Origin: Alteromonas hispanica
Lineage (GTDB): Bacteria; Pseudomonadota; Gammaproteobacteria; Enterobacterales; Alteromonadaceae
Length of the DNA stretch: 64,000 nt
Assembly (NCBI RefSeq): GCF_010500915.1
Contig: NZ_JAAAWP010000001.1
Coordinates: 1 to 64,000 of the forward strand
Direction: 5' to 3'
Positions 17,894-26,700 of this stretch are shown one piece after another. A program made the translations under genes and the position numbers. The notes beneath the pieces are model-generated. The model saw nothing but the letters and a program-made list of their open reading frames with translations. It had not been told where the DNA came from and made no database searches. The number at the start of each line of letters is the position of its first letter. Position 1 is the first letter of the stretch.

Positions 17894-20638
17894 ATGCGGG
17901 TGTTTAAAGATTTAACGAGGCGATGTCTTAGCGTTGTAGCCATCACCTTAGTGGGAATGTCACCGGTCGTTGCTGATGACGATATTGATATTAGCTACGA
18001 AAAGTTCACCATGGACAACGGCCTTACCGTTATTGTTCATGAAGATCGAAAGGCGCCGGTTGTGGCCGTGGCGGTATGGTATAAGGTTGGTTCGAAAGAT
18101 GAGCCTGAAGGTAAATCAGGGTTTGCTCATCTTTTCGAGCACCTTATGTTCAATGGCACTGAAAACTATGATGACGAGTGGTTTGGTGCGCTACAAGAAG
18201 CCGGTGCAACGGGCCTAAACGGCACCACCAGCTTCGACCGCACTAACTACTTTCAAACCGTTCCGACACCTGCTCTTGACCGTATATTATGGATGGAATC
18301 AGACCGCATGGGTCACCTCCTAGGCGCAGTGACCCAAGAGAAACTGGATGAGCAGCGTGGCGTTGTTCAAAATGAGAAACGTCAACGTGGAGACCAGCCC
18401 TATGGTGCGTTCTTAGATCATGCCGTTAAAGCACTGTTTCCCAACGAACATCCGTATTCACATAACGTTATCGGCTCTATGGAAGATTTGAACTCCGCTT
18501 CACTAGACGATGTGAAGTCGTGGTTCAATAAATACTATGGTCCGAACAACGCGATTTTGGTACTTAGTGGTGATATTAATGCCGACGAAGCCAAGCCTCT
18601 GGTCAATAAGTATTTTGGTGATATTGAACCTGGCCCATCTTTGTCTAAATGGCAATCTTGGATCCCAACGCGTACCGCGAACACCAGAGAAATTATTCAG
18701 GACAAAGTACCGCAAACTCGAATCTCACGCCTTTGGGTTTCGCCTGAAAACATGAGCCCAGAAGCCACAGATCTGCTTATTGCAGCAAGTGTGCTAGGTG
18801 ATGGCAAAAACTCTCGCATGTACAAAGAGCTTGTTTACGACCAACAAATCGCAACAAATGCATCGGTGTTTAATTACGAGCTACAAATTGCGTCCATTTT
18901 CGGTCTTAGCGTAGATGTAGCACCAGGCGCAGATGTTAAGAAAGTAGAGCGTGAAATGGATAAAATTATCCAAGAGTTTTTGCGTAAAGGCCCTACCAAA
19001 GATGAAGTAAAGCTGGTATCAACAAAGCGCCGTGCTTCAATTATTCGTGGGCTTGAAGAAGTGGGAGGCTTCGGTGGTAAAGCTGATAGACTGGCATCAG
19101 GTGAATTCATTGCTGGCGACCCTACGTATTTTAAAACCGAGTTGAAAGAACTTGCTAGCGCCACACCTAAGAAGGTTAAAGCTGCGGCTAACGAATGGTT
19201 GGGCGATGGATGGCATCAAATTACCTTTGTGCCTTTTGCCGAGCATGCTGCGAGTACTGAAGGGGTAGACAGAAGCTCTGGGCTTCCTGCCATATCTGCG
19301 GAAACTCAATTGTCTTTTCCTGATGTGGAGAAAACCACCTTATCAAATGGTATTGAAGTGGTGTTTGCAAAGCGCTCTACTGTACCCATTGTGAATGTTG
19401 CCGTTCAGTTTGACGCAGGTTATTCAGCCGATGCGGGTGGAAAACTCGGACTGGCAAATTTTGCCACTGTCATGTTAGATGAAGGCGCTGGCCGTTATGA
19501 TGCACTAGAGCTAGCGGCGGAGCTTGAAAAGCTAGGTACTAGGCTAAACAGTGGTTCTAACCTTGATACCACCACTGTCAGTATGTCTATGTTAAAAGAA
19601 AATATGGACGATTCTTTGTCGTTGTTTGGTGATATTTTGAAAAAGCCGACCTTTGATAAAGAAGAGATTGAACGTCAGCGCGCGCTAATTCTAAGCGAAA
19701 TTGCGCAGCAGAAAACACGTCCAGTGAGCATTGCCCTTACCTTGCTACCACCGCTTATTTACGGCGATGATCACGCTTATGGGATCCCTTTTACCGGTTC
19801 TGGAACTGCTGAAGGTGTTCAGTCGGTCACTCGCAGCGACCTGGTCGACTTTAAAAACACCTGGTTACGTCCAGATAATGCCACGGTATTCGTAGTGGGC
19901 GACACCACGCTCGACGAAATTAAACCTATGCTTGAAAAAGAGTTTGGTAAATGGAAGGCATCGGGTGAAAAGGGCACTAAGCAAATTGCCCAGGCAAGCA
20001 TGCCAGAAAAGGGAAGAGCGATTATTATTGACCGTCCTGGGTCTCAACAATCGCTTATTCTTGCTGCACATTTAGCACCGCCTACCGGAGTAGATAATAA
20101 CATTGCCATTATGGCGATGAATGAGACCTTGGGTGGTGCCTTTACTGCGCGTGTGAATATGAATCTGCGTGAAGACAAAGGTTGGGCCTATGGCGCCTAC
20201 ACTTTCTTACAAGAAGCAAGAGGTCAAAGACCGTATATGGTTTATGCACCTGTACAAACTGATAAAACCGGTGCATCTCTACTGGAATTAAAGAAAGAGC
20301 TTAATGGCTATTTAGGCGACAAACCGCCCACAGAGTTAGAGTTAGAGCGCGCACGATTAGACCAAGTACGTTCGTTGCCAGGACAGTTTGAAACGGCTGG
20401 CTCTGTGCTTAGCAGTTTGCTATCGAGCAGTCGCTTTAATCGCGACTACGACTACCCTGAAAGTTTAGTGGAGAAGTATAATAGCTTGTCGCTAGACGAC
20501 TTAAACGATGCTGCAAAGCAGGTGGTTCAGCCTGATAAATTAACATGGTTGATTATTGGCGATGCAGAGAAAATAAAAGCAGAAGTAGAAGCTGCTAATA
20601 TTGGGCCTGTTTCTGTTCAGAGTATGAGTAGCCTTTAA
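17894..20638 (+). CDS. Periplasmic M16 zinc metallopeptidase, two-domain
   Basis: The protein has 914 residues with a signal peptide (about 1-27, cut near VVADD). Two pitrilysin-type repeats follow. The first carries the inverted zinc motif HLFEH (residues 79-83) and downstream Glu161 in VVQNEKRQR, so it is catalytic. The second (from about 470) lacks HxxEH and retains the R/Y-type substrate region near NLREDKGWAYGAY, as in non-catalytic partner halves. Such proteins degrade peptides in the cell envelope. AAGGA precedes the ATG. A terminator follows 22 bases after the stop. Confidence 0.93.
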   Translation: MRVFKDLTRRCLSVVAITLVGMSPVVADDDIDISYEKFTMDNGLTVIVHEDRKAPVVAVAVWYKVGSKDEPEGKSGFAHLFEHLMFNGTENYDDEWFGALQEAGATGLNGTTSFDRTNYFQTVPTPALDRILWMESDRMGHLLGAVTQEKLDEQRGVVQNEKRQRGDQPYGAFLDHAVKALFPNEHPYSHNVIGSMEDLNSASLDDVKSWFNKYYGPNNAILVLSGDINADEAKPLVNKYFGDIEPGPSLSKWQSWIPTRTANTREIIQDKVPQTRISRLWVSPENMSPEATDLLIAASVLGDGKNSRMYKELVYDQQIATNASVFNYELQIASIFGLSVDVAPGADVKKVEREMDKIIQEFLRKGPTKDEVKLVSTKRRASIIRGLEEVGGFGGKADRLASGEFIAGDPTYFKTELKELASATPKKVKAAANEWLGDGWHQITFVPFAEHAASTEGVDRSSGLPAISAETQLSFPDVEKTTLSNGIEVVFAKRSTVPIVNVAVQFDAGYSADAGGKLGLANFATVMLDEGAGRYDALELAAELEKLGTRLNSGSNLDTTTVSMSMLKENMDDSLSLFGDILKKPTFDKEEIERQRALILSEIAQQKTRPVSIALTLLPPLIYGDDHAYGIPFTGSGTAEGVQSVTRSDLVDFKNTWLRPDNATVFVVGDTTLDEIKPMLEKEFGKWKASGEKGTKQIAQASMPEKGRAIIIDRPGSQQSLILAAHLAPPTGVDNNIAIMAMNETLGGAFTARVNMNLREDKGWAYGAYTFLQEARGQRPYMVYAPVQTDKTGASLLELKKELNGYLGDKPPTELELERARLDQVRSLPGQFETAGSVLSSLLSSSRFNRDYDYPESLVEKYNSLSLDDLNDAAKQVVQPDKLTWLIIGDAEKIKAEVEAANIGPVSVQSMSSL

Positions 20639-20660
20639 TAGCGTTATAACCCAAGACAAA

Positions 20661-20688
20661 GCCGAAGCCAAACAGCTTCGGCTTTTTT
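20661..20688 (+). terminator. Intrinsic terminator after the M16 peptidase gene
   Basis: GCCGAAGC (20661-20668) and GCTTCGGC (20675-20682) form an 8-bp stem with a six-base loop, followed by six T. It is a canonical Rho-independent terminator. Confidence 0.92.
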
Positions 20689-20714
20689 GTTTTATAGGTA
20701 TAAATAAAAAGAAA

Positions 20715-21773
20715 ATGGACAAGAATAGAGTGAAGAAAATAAAAGTATTTTTGGTCAATGCATTTACTAAGAATAACGGCGGCGGAAACCCCGCTGGAGT
20801 GGTGCTAAATGCAGACGGGTTAACTTATGATGAAAAGTTAGCAATAGCCAAAGCGGTAGGCTATTCCGAAACGGCATTTGTTTCTAAAATTGTAAATAGT
20901 AAAAGTTCTAGTGGGGCTACTCGTAGAAGTGCAGTCGAGAATGCCAATACCGATGTCGATATGGATGCCGAAGTGTCGTTTTTTACTGTTACCGAAGAGG
21001 TCGATTTTTGTGGTCACGCTGCACTAGCAGCATTTTCAACCCTATTTCATCAAGGGGTGTTTCAACCTGGAAGCTATGTGCAAAAAACAAAAGCGGGTCT
21101 GCTAGGTGTTTCCATAATGTCGAACGGGCATGTTGAAATGAAGCAAAAAGCACCAGAGTTTCTTGGAGAGCTACCCTGCGAAGCAATTTCTGGCCTTATC
21201 GGTATTGCGCCACAAGTGCTTGCCCAAACAGAACTTCCAATTGAGATAGTCTGTACGGGACTGCCTGATATTATCGTGCCTGTGCCAATGGGGTATTTAG
21301 ACAAGATACAGCTTGATAGCACGAAAACTAGTGAATTTTGTAAGGCGCATAATGCTGTTGGCATTCACGCCTTTGAACTGCGTGAAAGTGATAATACGAT
21401 AACGGCAAGCTGCAGAAACTTTGCCCCGTTACTTGGCATTACTGAAGAGTCGGCTACCGGAAGTGCCAGTGGTGCATTGGCGTGCTATCTCGCTAAGCAT
21501 GATACTGGGCACAGCGCTGTAAGTCGCACCGGAAATAGCACTGGGCAGCGTAATACACACTCTCAGCACAGTGCATTGGGTAAAAAGGGGACTGACTCTG
21601 CTATAACGTTTAATTTTGAGTTTGAACAAGGCCGGGCAATGAACTGCCCCTCAGCAATTACTGCGACTGTGGTTACAGCGACAAACAATGGCTTATCGAG
21701 TAGCAGTCACGGCTGGACAGTTTCTGTTGGCGGTTATGCTAGCCAGTTCGGTGAAAAAACAGTAGCGCTTTAG
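20715..21773 (+). CDS. PhzF-family isomerase-like protein with two insertions
   Basis: The protein has 352 residues, longer than typical PhzF proteins (about 260-300). The core is clear: FLVNAFTKNNGGGNPAGVV, the catalytic Glu52 in GYSETAFV, VDFCGHAALAAF and the second-half mirror GITEESATGSASGALA. Two polar low-complexity stretches are inserted, at about residues 61-82 and 265-292; both lie where surface loops are expected. Family members act as isomerases or epimerases on small acids, but most have no known substrate. It starts 26 bases after the M16 terminator. The start lacks a strong ribosome binding site. Confidence 0.87.
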   Translation: MDKNRVKKIKVFLVNAFTKNNGGGNPAGVVLNADGLTYDEKLAIAKAVGYSETAFVSKIVNSKSSSGATRRSAVENANTDVDMDAEVSFFTVTEEVDFCGHAALAAFSTLFHQGVFQPGSYVQKTKAGLLGVSIMSNGHVEMKQKAPEFLGELPCEAISGLIGIAPQVLAQTELPIEIVCTGLPDIIVPVPMGYLDKIQLDSTKTSEFCKAHNAVGIHAFELRESDNTITASCRNFAPLLGITEESATGSASGALACYLAKHDTGHSAVSRTGNSTGQRNTHSQHSALGKKGTDSAITFNFEFEQGRAMNCPSAITATVVTATNNGLSSSSHGWTVSVGGYASQFGEKTVAL

Positions 21774-21821
21774 TGTAGTTACTTAAAAGACGTGTGCCAG
21801 TAAGGAACTGTTACAAGCGCT

Positions 21822-22061
21822 CTAGTCTTGCGCCAGCTTAACTCTAATTTTGTTATTGGCTACAGTGGCGTGGTGTAAGCTTTTCAGGGCCTTTTGCGCA
21901 TCATCAGTATTGTTCATTTCTACAAAGGCAAAGCCTTTAGATTGACCCGTTTTTTTATCTAGCACTAGGCTGCATTCGTCCACTTTACCGTGGGCAGAAA
22001 AAAGAGAAAGTATTTCGTCTTGTGTCGTTGTTCTCGCAAGATTGCGAACTAAAAGTTTCAT
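21822..22061 (-). CDS. Small RNA-binding protein with a single RRM
   Basis: The protein has 79 residues and consists of one RNA recognition motif. RNP2 is LLVRNL near the N-terminus and RNP1 is KGFAFVEM in the middle, both with the aromatic or hydrophobic residues needed for base stacking. Such stand-alone RRM proteins occur in several marine gammaproteobacteria and cyanobacteria and are often linked to cold or stress response, but the RNA targets here are unknown. It is transcribed convergently with the PhzF-like gene and divergently from the M24 peptidase gene. Confidence 0.9.
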   Translation of the reverse strand: MKLLVRNLARTTTQDEILSLFSAHGKVDECSLVLDKKTGQSKGFAFVEMNNTDDAQKALKSLHHATVANNKIRVKLAQD

Positions 22062-22274
22062 AGAGATTTCGCTTATATAATTAAGACGACATTGTCTCAG
22101 GTATATTGTCGCAAACCAAGAAAAGAATATGTTTATTCATTGCACGGAAAATACTCTCATTTTTCTTGGTATTTTTCTTATTATTTCTCGGTAGCAAGTA
22201 ATGTGGTGCCACAATACGAATGGATGATAGAGTTTTAAAATTGAACATCTAAAAAGAAAAAAGAGAATAGAAGA

Positions 22275-23792
22275 ATGACAACACGCTCACGTTTTATGTT
22301 CCTTTCACAGATTGTTGTGGTTGGCGTCAGTGCCTTCAATGCGCAAGTTGCTCTGGCAAATGTCGACAGTGACTTATCACAGAGCAGCAGGCAACCGTTG
22401 ACTGAACCACTTGAAACAACAGCAAACACTGAAAACCGAATTCCCGATTTAAAGACGATAAACGAGTATATCGCGTACTTTAATTCGCCATCACCATGGG
22501 GTGAAATTAGAAAAAAGCGAATTAAAACACTGCTACCTTTAGCAATGAAAAATGCTGACTTACGTTATTGGCTAATTGTGTGCCGTGAGAATAATAATGA
22601 CCCCTTAGCGAACCACGTAGGTTGCGAGAATGCTGGGGACACTGCGGTCATTTTATTCAGTCTAGAAGAAGACGTTGCCGAGGAAGCCCCGCCCAAGAGT
22701 GCAAACGCTATTAGTTCGCGAATATTCTCACCTACAAGTGAGTCTACGGCACTAAAAGAGCTTGGCACGTTCGACTATGTGGTTGATGTTGCAAAAGGTG
22801 AAAGTGCGGTTAACGCAGCAGCCACTTGGATGGCTAAGCAACCAATAAAAGGGCGGGTTGGCATAAACAGTTTCACCGTTAATCCTCTTGCAGATGGCTT
22901 GAGCCACTCTCAATATCTCATGCTTGAGAAGGCATTTAAAAACCGTGATGTCTCATTGGTTTCTGCTGAAGACGTAATTTATTACTGGCTAGCTCGCAAA
23001 CTTCCCGAAGAGGTAGATATTATGGAAAAAGCGGCTGCTATTACCTCACGGTGGGAATATGAAGCTTACCAAATGGTTAAACCCGGAATAACGACAGATA
23101 AAGACATTGCCGGTTTCTTAAAACAAAAAATGGCAGAGGCTGGTGTCACCGATGGATGGGCGGAAAGTCAGAATCCAGCAGTGAATTCTGGGCCCGATCG
23201 TGGTCATTCTCATCCTACAGAGCGAGTTATACAGGGCGGAGATGTTATCCAAATAGATTTTGGTATTCGCGTTTTTGAACAATGGGTGACAGATGTTCAA
23301 CGCTTCGCTTACGTACTCAACACTGACGAGCAAGCGGCGCCTCAATTTATGCAGCATGCGTGGGAAAGCGCGATAGCAGGACGCAACGCAGCATTTAACA
23401 CAATGAAACCGGGAGTGTCGGGTAACGAAGTTCACAAAGCGCAGCTTGCAGTCATGCAGAAAAATGGCTCATTACCCGTGATGTGGAGTACGGGACATCC
23501 AGTTGGCTACGTTGCTCATGATGTAGGCCCCAACTTAGGCGTTCGGCCTGCATCAGACAAACTTCTGGATACACATATGACTTTTGCCTTTGATGGCTTT
23601 TTCAGTTGGCCTTATAACCCAGATGAGGGAGATAAGGCTACAGAAGTTGAAACAGACAGCCATAGCGCGGGCAACGAAAAAACCAACGTTCAAAAGACTA
23701 AGACAATTTCAGTAGAAGATATGGTAGTCATCACTGAACAGGGCGCTAGGTTTCTCACCGCACCACAAACGTCTCTTGTGCTAATCAAATAA
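22275..23792 (+). CDS. Exported M24 (Xaa-Pro aminopeptidase-like) protein
   Basis: The 505-residue protein has a signal peptide (about 1-29, ending near VALAN). An N-terminal creatinase-like region (40-250) precedes a pita-bread M24 domain. Likely metal ligands are Asp in IQIDFGIR, Asp in WVTDVQR, His in VAHDVGPNLG and the final Glu in VVITEQGARF. The usual Glu in the TxExG-like strand is not obvious: the aligned stretch reads THMTFAFDGFF. It may therefore have altered metal binding or be inactive. It would act in the periplasm. It starts with ATG preceded by a purine-rich leader and is transcribed alone. Confidence 0.82.
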   Translation: MTTRSRFMFLSQIVVVGVSAFNAQVALANVDSDLSQSSRQPLTEPLETTANTENRIPDLKTINEYIAYFNSPSPWGEIRKKRIKTLLPLAMKNADLRYWLIVCRENNNDPLANHVGCENAGDTAVILFSLEEDVAEEAPPKSANAISSRIFSPTSESTALKELGTFDYVVDVAKGESAVNAAATWMAKQPIKGRVGINSFTVNPLADGLSHSQYLMLEKAFKNRDVSLVSAEDVIYYWLARKLPEEVDIMEKAAAITSRWEYEAYQMVKPGITTDKDIAGFLKQKMAEAGVTDGWAESQNPAVNSGPDRGHSHPTERVIQGGDVIQIDFGIRVFEQWVTDVQRFAYVLNTDEQAAPQFMQHAWESAIAGRNAAFNTMKPGVSGNEVHKAQLAVMQKNGSLPVMWSTGHPVGYVAHDVGPNLGVRPASDKLLDTHMTFAFDGFFSWPYNPDEGDKATEVETDSHSAGNEKTNVQKTKTISVEDMVVITEQGARFLTAPQTSLVLIK

Positions 23793-23901
23793 ACCAGTGG
23801 CCGATTAACTAGTGAGTTGGCAAGCGGGTGGTTGTTAATACGTCGCCACCCCAGTTTGCTATGATTTCAGGCTATTATTCTGGCTATGATATAAAGCGAG
23901 G

Positions 23902-24360
23902 CTATAAGTAGGTATCAGGGTGAATCTTGTTCACCTTCCAATCACCATCTTCTTTGATAAGGTCGAGGCTGCGTAAGTCTTCTATTTTGTCTTCACCATA
24001 CATTCCGCTTAAAAATACAGTGATGGTCGATTTTTCGGCAAATTCAGTTCTGCCTATTTTGCCTGCTGTTTGAGGTGTCACCGTAACGGTGTCGTACTTC
24101 AAGTTGAGTAAATGGCGCTGTACATTTTTGTTGGTATGGTAGCGTTTTAGTATTCGCGTCATCTTTTCGCTAGATAAAGAAATTGCTCTATCTAAATTAT
24201 CGTCTTCGTAAACACTGTTTAGAAAAACAACAGTTGTGTATTCTGGTGTACTCTCGTCAAGCATGCCGTAACGACCAATACCTTTTTCTTTTTCTCCACA
24301 TGCACTGAGCAATAGTAGGGAGATAAGACCAAACAAGGTATACAACTTATGGGCGTTCAT
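23902..24360 (-). CDS. Hypothetical lipoprotein
   Basis: The protein has 152 residues with a type II signal peptide: the hydrophobic stretch LFGLISLLLLSAC ends in the lipobox LSAC with Cys21. Gly at +2 and no Asp suggest outer-membrane sorting. The mature part is a small alpha/beta domain with TVVFLNSVYEDDNLDRAI and IKEDGDWKVNKIHPDTYL, similar in style to NTF2-like or DUF4878-type lipoproteins, but I cannot name a family. AGGAGG precedes the ATG at good spacing. No operon partner is seen. Confidence 0.8.
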   Translation of the reverse strand: MNAHKLYTLFGLISLLLLSACGEKEKGIGRYGMLDESTPEYTTVVFLNSVYEDDNLDRAISLSSEKMTRILKRYHTNKNVQRHLLNLKYDTVTVTPQTAGKIGRTEFAEKSTITVFLSGMYGEDKIEDLRSLDLIKEDGDWKVNKIHPDTYL

Positions 24361-24475
24361 TTTACAAGCCTCCTGAGGCGAAAAAGGTTAAAGGGCAAAT
24401 ATGTGTTTAATGACGAACTATGCCAGTTCTTTATTGACCTATATTTTTATTGTTCTGTCGTATTGTAACGATGAT

Positions 24476-24531
24476 TAAGTACTAATAACTAAGGACTAAT
24501 AACTAAGTACTACTAATTAAGTGCTAAGGGT
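24476..24531. repeat. Four 14-bp tandem repeats
   Basis: The unit TAAGTACTAATAAC is at 24476-24489. It is repeated with one change at 24490-24503 and with more changes at 24504-24517 and 24518-24531. The array lies between the lipoprotein and cysK genes, upstream of the lipoprotein on its coding strand. It is a decaying minisatellite. Confidence 0.75.
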
Positions 24532-24587
24532 AACAGGGTAGCAAATAATGTGCAGCTATCCGTAATGTAAACGTCAATTTTTAATAC

Positions 24588-24625
24588 AAAAAAAAAGCGA
24601 GGGACTAAATATAGTCTTCCTCGCT
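24588..24625 (-). terminator. Intrinsic terminator of cysK
   Basis: On the reverse strand AGCGAGG/CCTCGCT (24619-24625 with 24596-24602) forms the stem, with inner GACT/AGTC pairing, followed by a run of about eight T. It lies 60 bases beyond the cysK stop. Confidence 0.9.
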
Positions 24626-24684
24626 TTTCAGTGCGCTATTACAGCATTTTACTGTACGCGTAACGTTTTTAGTCTAACGTTCAA

Positions 24685-25650
24685 CTATTGAACTTCTTCC
24701 TGTTCGTCGAACGCACCAGCAAACATTGGGCTACTTAAGTAACGCTCTGTACCGCTAGCAAGAAGAACAACAACAATCTTATCTTTGTTTTCCGGACGTT
24801 CAGCAAAACGCTTCGCTGCTACAACCGCTGCACCAGAGGAAATACCTGCAAGAATACCTTCTTCTGTCATTAGCTTGCGTGCCATGTCCATGCAGTCTTC
24901 GTTAGAGACTTGCTCAACTTCGTCGATAAGGTCTAAGTCAAGGTTTCCAGGAATAAACCCAGCACCAATACCCTGAATTTTATGTGGACCAGGAGTTAAT
25001 TCTTCACCCGCTAATGCTTGTGTGATTACCGGCGAATCAGTTGGCTCAACCGCTACAGACGTAATAGCTTTGCCCTTGGTGTTTTTAAGGTAACGGCTTA
25101 CACCTGTAATGGTACCGCCTGTACCCACACCCGCTACGAATGCATCAACTTTACCGTCGGTGTCTTCCCAAATTTCAGGGCCTGTGGTCTTTTCGTGGAT
25201 AGCCGGGTTAGCAGGGTTGTCAAACTGCTGAAGCAGTACATACTTTTCAGGATCAGAGTTGACGATTTCTTGTGCTGCGGCCACTGCGCCTTTCATTCCT
25301 TTAGGAGCCTCTGTTAGCACTAGATTTGCGCCTAATGCTTTAAGCAGTTTACGGCGTTCTAAGCTCATACTACTTGGCATAGTTAGCGTTATTTTGTAAC
25401 CACGTGAAGCAGCAACGAACGCTAAGGCAATACCCGTATTACCACTTGTAGGCTCTACAATCTCTTTACCCTTTGTCAGAACACCGCGCTCTTCTGCATC
25501 CCAGACCATGTTTGCACCAATACGGCACTTAACGCTGAAACTTGGGTTGCGAGACTCTATTTTTGCGTACACATTACCAGAGGTAACGCGATTTAGTTTC
25601 ACTAGTGGCGTACGGCCAATCGCTAGGGAATTGTCGTCAAATACGTTCAT
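24685..25650 (-). CDS. cysK: Cysteine synthase A (O-acetylserine sulfhydrylase)
   Basis: CysK makes cysteine from O-acetylserine and sulfide with PLP. The protein has 321 residues (E. coli 323). PLP-binding Lys41 lies in [11 protein letters not shown], the substrate loop is [11 protein letters not shown], the phosphate-binding loop is GTGGTITG, and GISSGAA is near the C-terminus. The NPSFSVKCR form identifies the A-type enzyme, not CysM. It is a single-gene unit with its own terminator. Regulation by CysB would be usual, but I did not identify a site. Confidence 0.97.
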   Translation of the reverse strand: MNVFDDNSLAIGRTPLVKLNRVTSGNVYAKIESRNPSFSVKCRIGANMVWDAEERGVLTKGKEIVEPTSGNTGIALAFVAASRGYKITLTMPSSMSLERRKLLKALGANLVLTEAPKGMKGAVAAAQEIVNSDPEKYVLLQQFDNPANPAIHEKTTGPEIWEDTDGKVDAFVAGVGTGGTITGVSRYLKNTKGKAITSVAVEPTDSPVITQALAGEELTPGPHKIQGIGAGFIPGNLDLDLIDEVEQVSNEDCMDMARKLMTEEGILAGISSGAAVVAAKRFAERPENKDKIVVVLLASGTERYLSSPMFAGAFDEQEEVQ

Positions 25651-25863
25651 CTTTTATCCTTAACTCGTTCCTGATTCACAAGCAAACCCCAAAAGTCGTG
25701 ATCTGTACGGCCAATATAATAGTTAATAATTCATAGCCTGAATTTGGGGATTTCTTTATACCCCTATATGATTGGTCCCAAAAGTAAAAATGCAAAGTGT
25801 TTTTTAGCTATATGTTATTGTTAAATTACATGAAGACGAAGAATTAAACGGAGTATAAGAAGA

Positions 25864-26700
25864 ATGGCTTTTAGCGGCACGTCTAATTACATCGCAACCA
25901 AAGACCTACAGCTCGCTGTTAATGCGGCAATCACACTAGAGCGGCCTCTACTTATAAAGGGTGAGCCGGGCACGGGTAAAACCATGCTTGCCGAGGAGCT
26001 TGCCGACAGTTTAGGTACCGAACTAATTCAATGGCACATTAAATCAACCACGAAAGCGCAGCAAGGCTTATACGAATACGATGCGGTGTCTCGTCTTAGA
26101 GATTCGCAGCTAGGCGATGATAGAGTGCACGATATCGGTAACTACATTGTAAAGGGGAAACTGTGGGAAGCGTTTAGCGCAGAAAAACGCCCGGTGTTAC
26201 TTATTGACGAGATAGACAAAGCCGATATCGAGTTTCCAAACGATTTATTGCTTGAACTCGATAAAATGGAATTTTTCGTTTATGAAACCCAAGAGCGAGT
26301 CGTTGCCGCTCAGCGTCCCATTGTGATTATTACGTCGAATAATGAAAAAGAGCTGCCAGATGCATTCTTGCGCCGTTGTTTCTTCCACTACATTCAGTTT
26401 CCTACGCCAGACGACATGCGAGAAATTGTTAATGTGCATTTTCCCGACCTTAAGAAAAACTTGTTAGACGAAGCACTGTCTGCATTCTTTAATCTACGTG
26501 ACGTGCCGGGGCTTAAGAAAAAACCGTCGACGTCTGAGTTGATTGATTGGTTGAAACTGCTAGTCGCAGAAGACATTCCACCAGAGGCGCTTCACAACAA
26601 AGACGGTAAGGCTTCAATCCCACCACTATACGGGGCATTACTCAAAAACGAGCAAGATATTCATCTTTTTGAAAAACTGGTCTTTATGGCGAGACGCTAA
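25864..26700 (+). CDS. MoxR-type AAA+ ATPase
   Basis: The 278-residue protein is a cytosolic AAA+ ATPase. Walker A GEPGTGKT is at residues 33-40, Walker B VLLIDEID at 111-118, and sensor 1 is in ITSNNEKELPD followed by the arginine-finger stretch FLRRCFF. MoxR ATPases act with von Willebrand factor A proteins as chaperones that activate or insert cofactors into target complexes. The next gene encodes such a partner, and its ATG shares a base with this stop (TAATG), so they are surely co-translated. The target of this pair is unknown. GGAG precedes the ATG. Confidence 0.92.
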   Translation: MAFSGTSNYIATKDLQLAVNAAITLERPLLIKGEPGTGKTMLAEELADSLGTELIQWHIKSTTKAQQGLYEYDAVSRLRDSQLGDDRVHDIGNYIVKGKLWEAFSAEKRPVLLIDEIDKADIEFPNDLLLELDKMEFFVYETQERVVAAQRPIVIITSNNEKELPDAFLRRCFFHYIQFPTPDDMREIVNVHFPDLKKNLLDEALSAFFNLRDVPGLKKKPSTSELIDWLKLLVAEDIPPEALHNKDGKASIPPLYGALLKNEQDIHLFEKLVFMARR

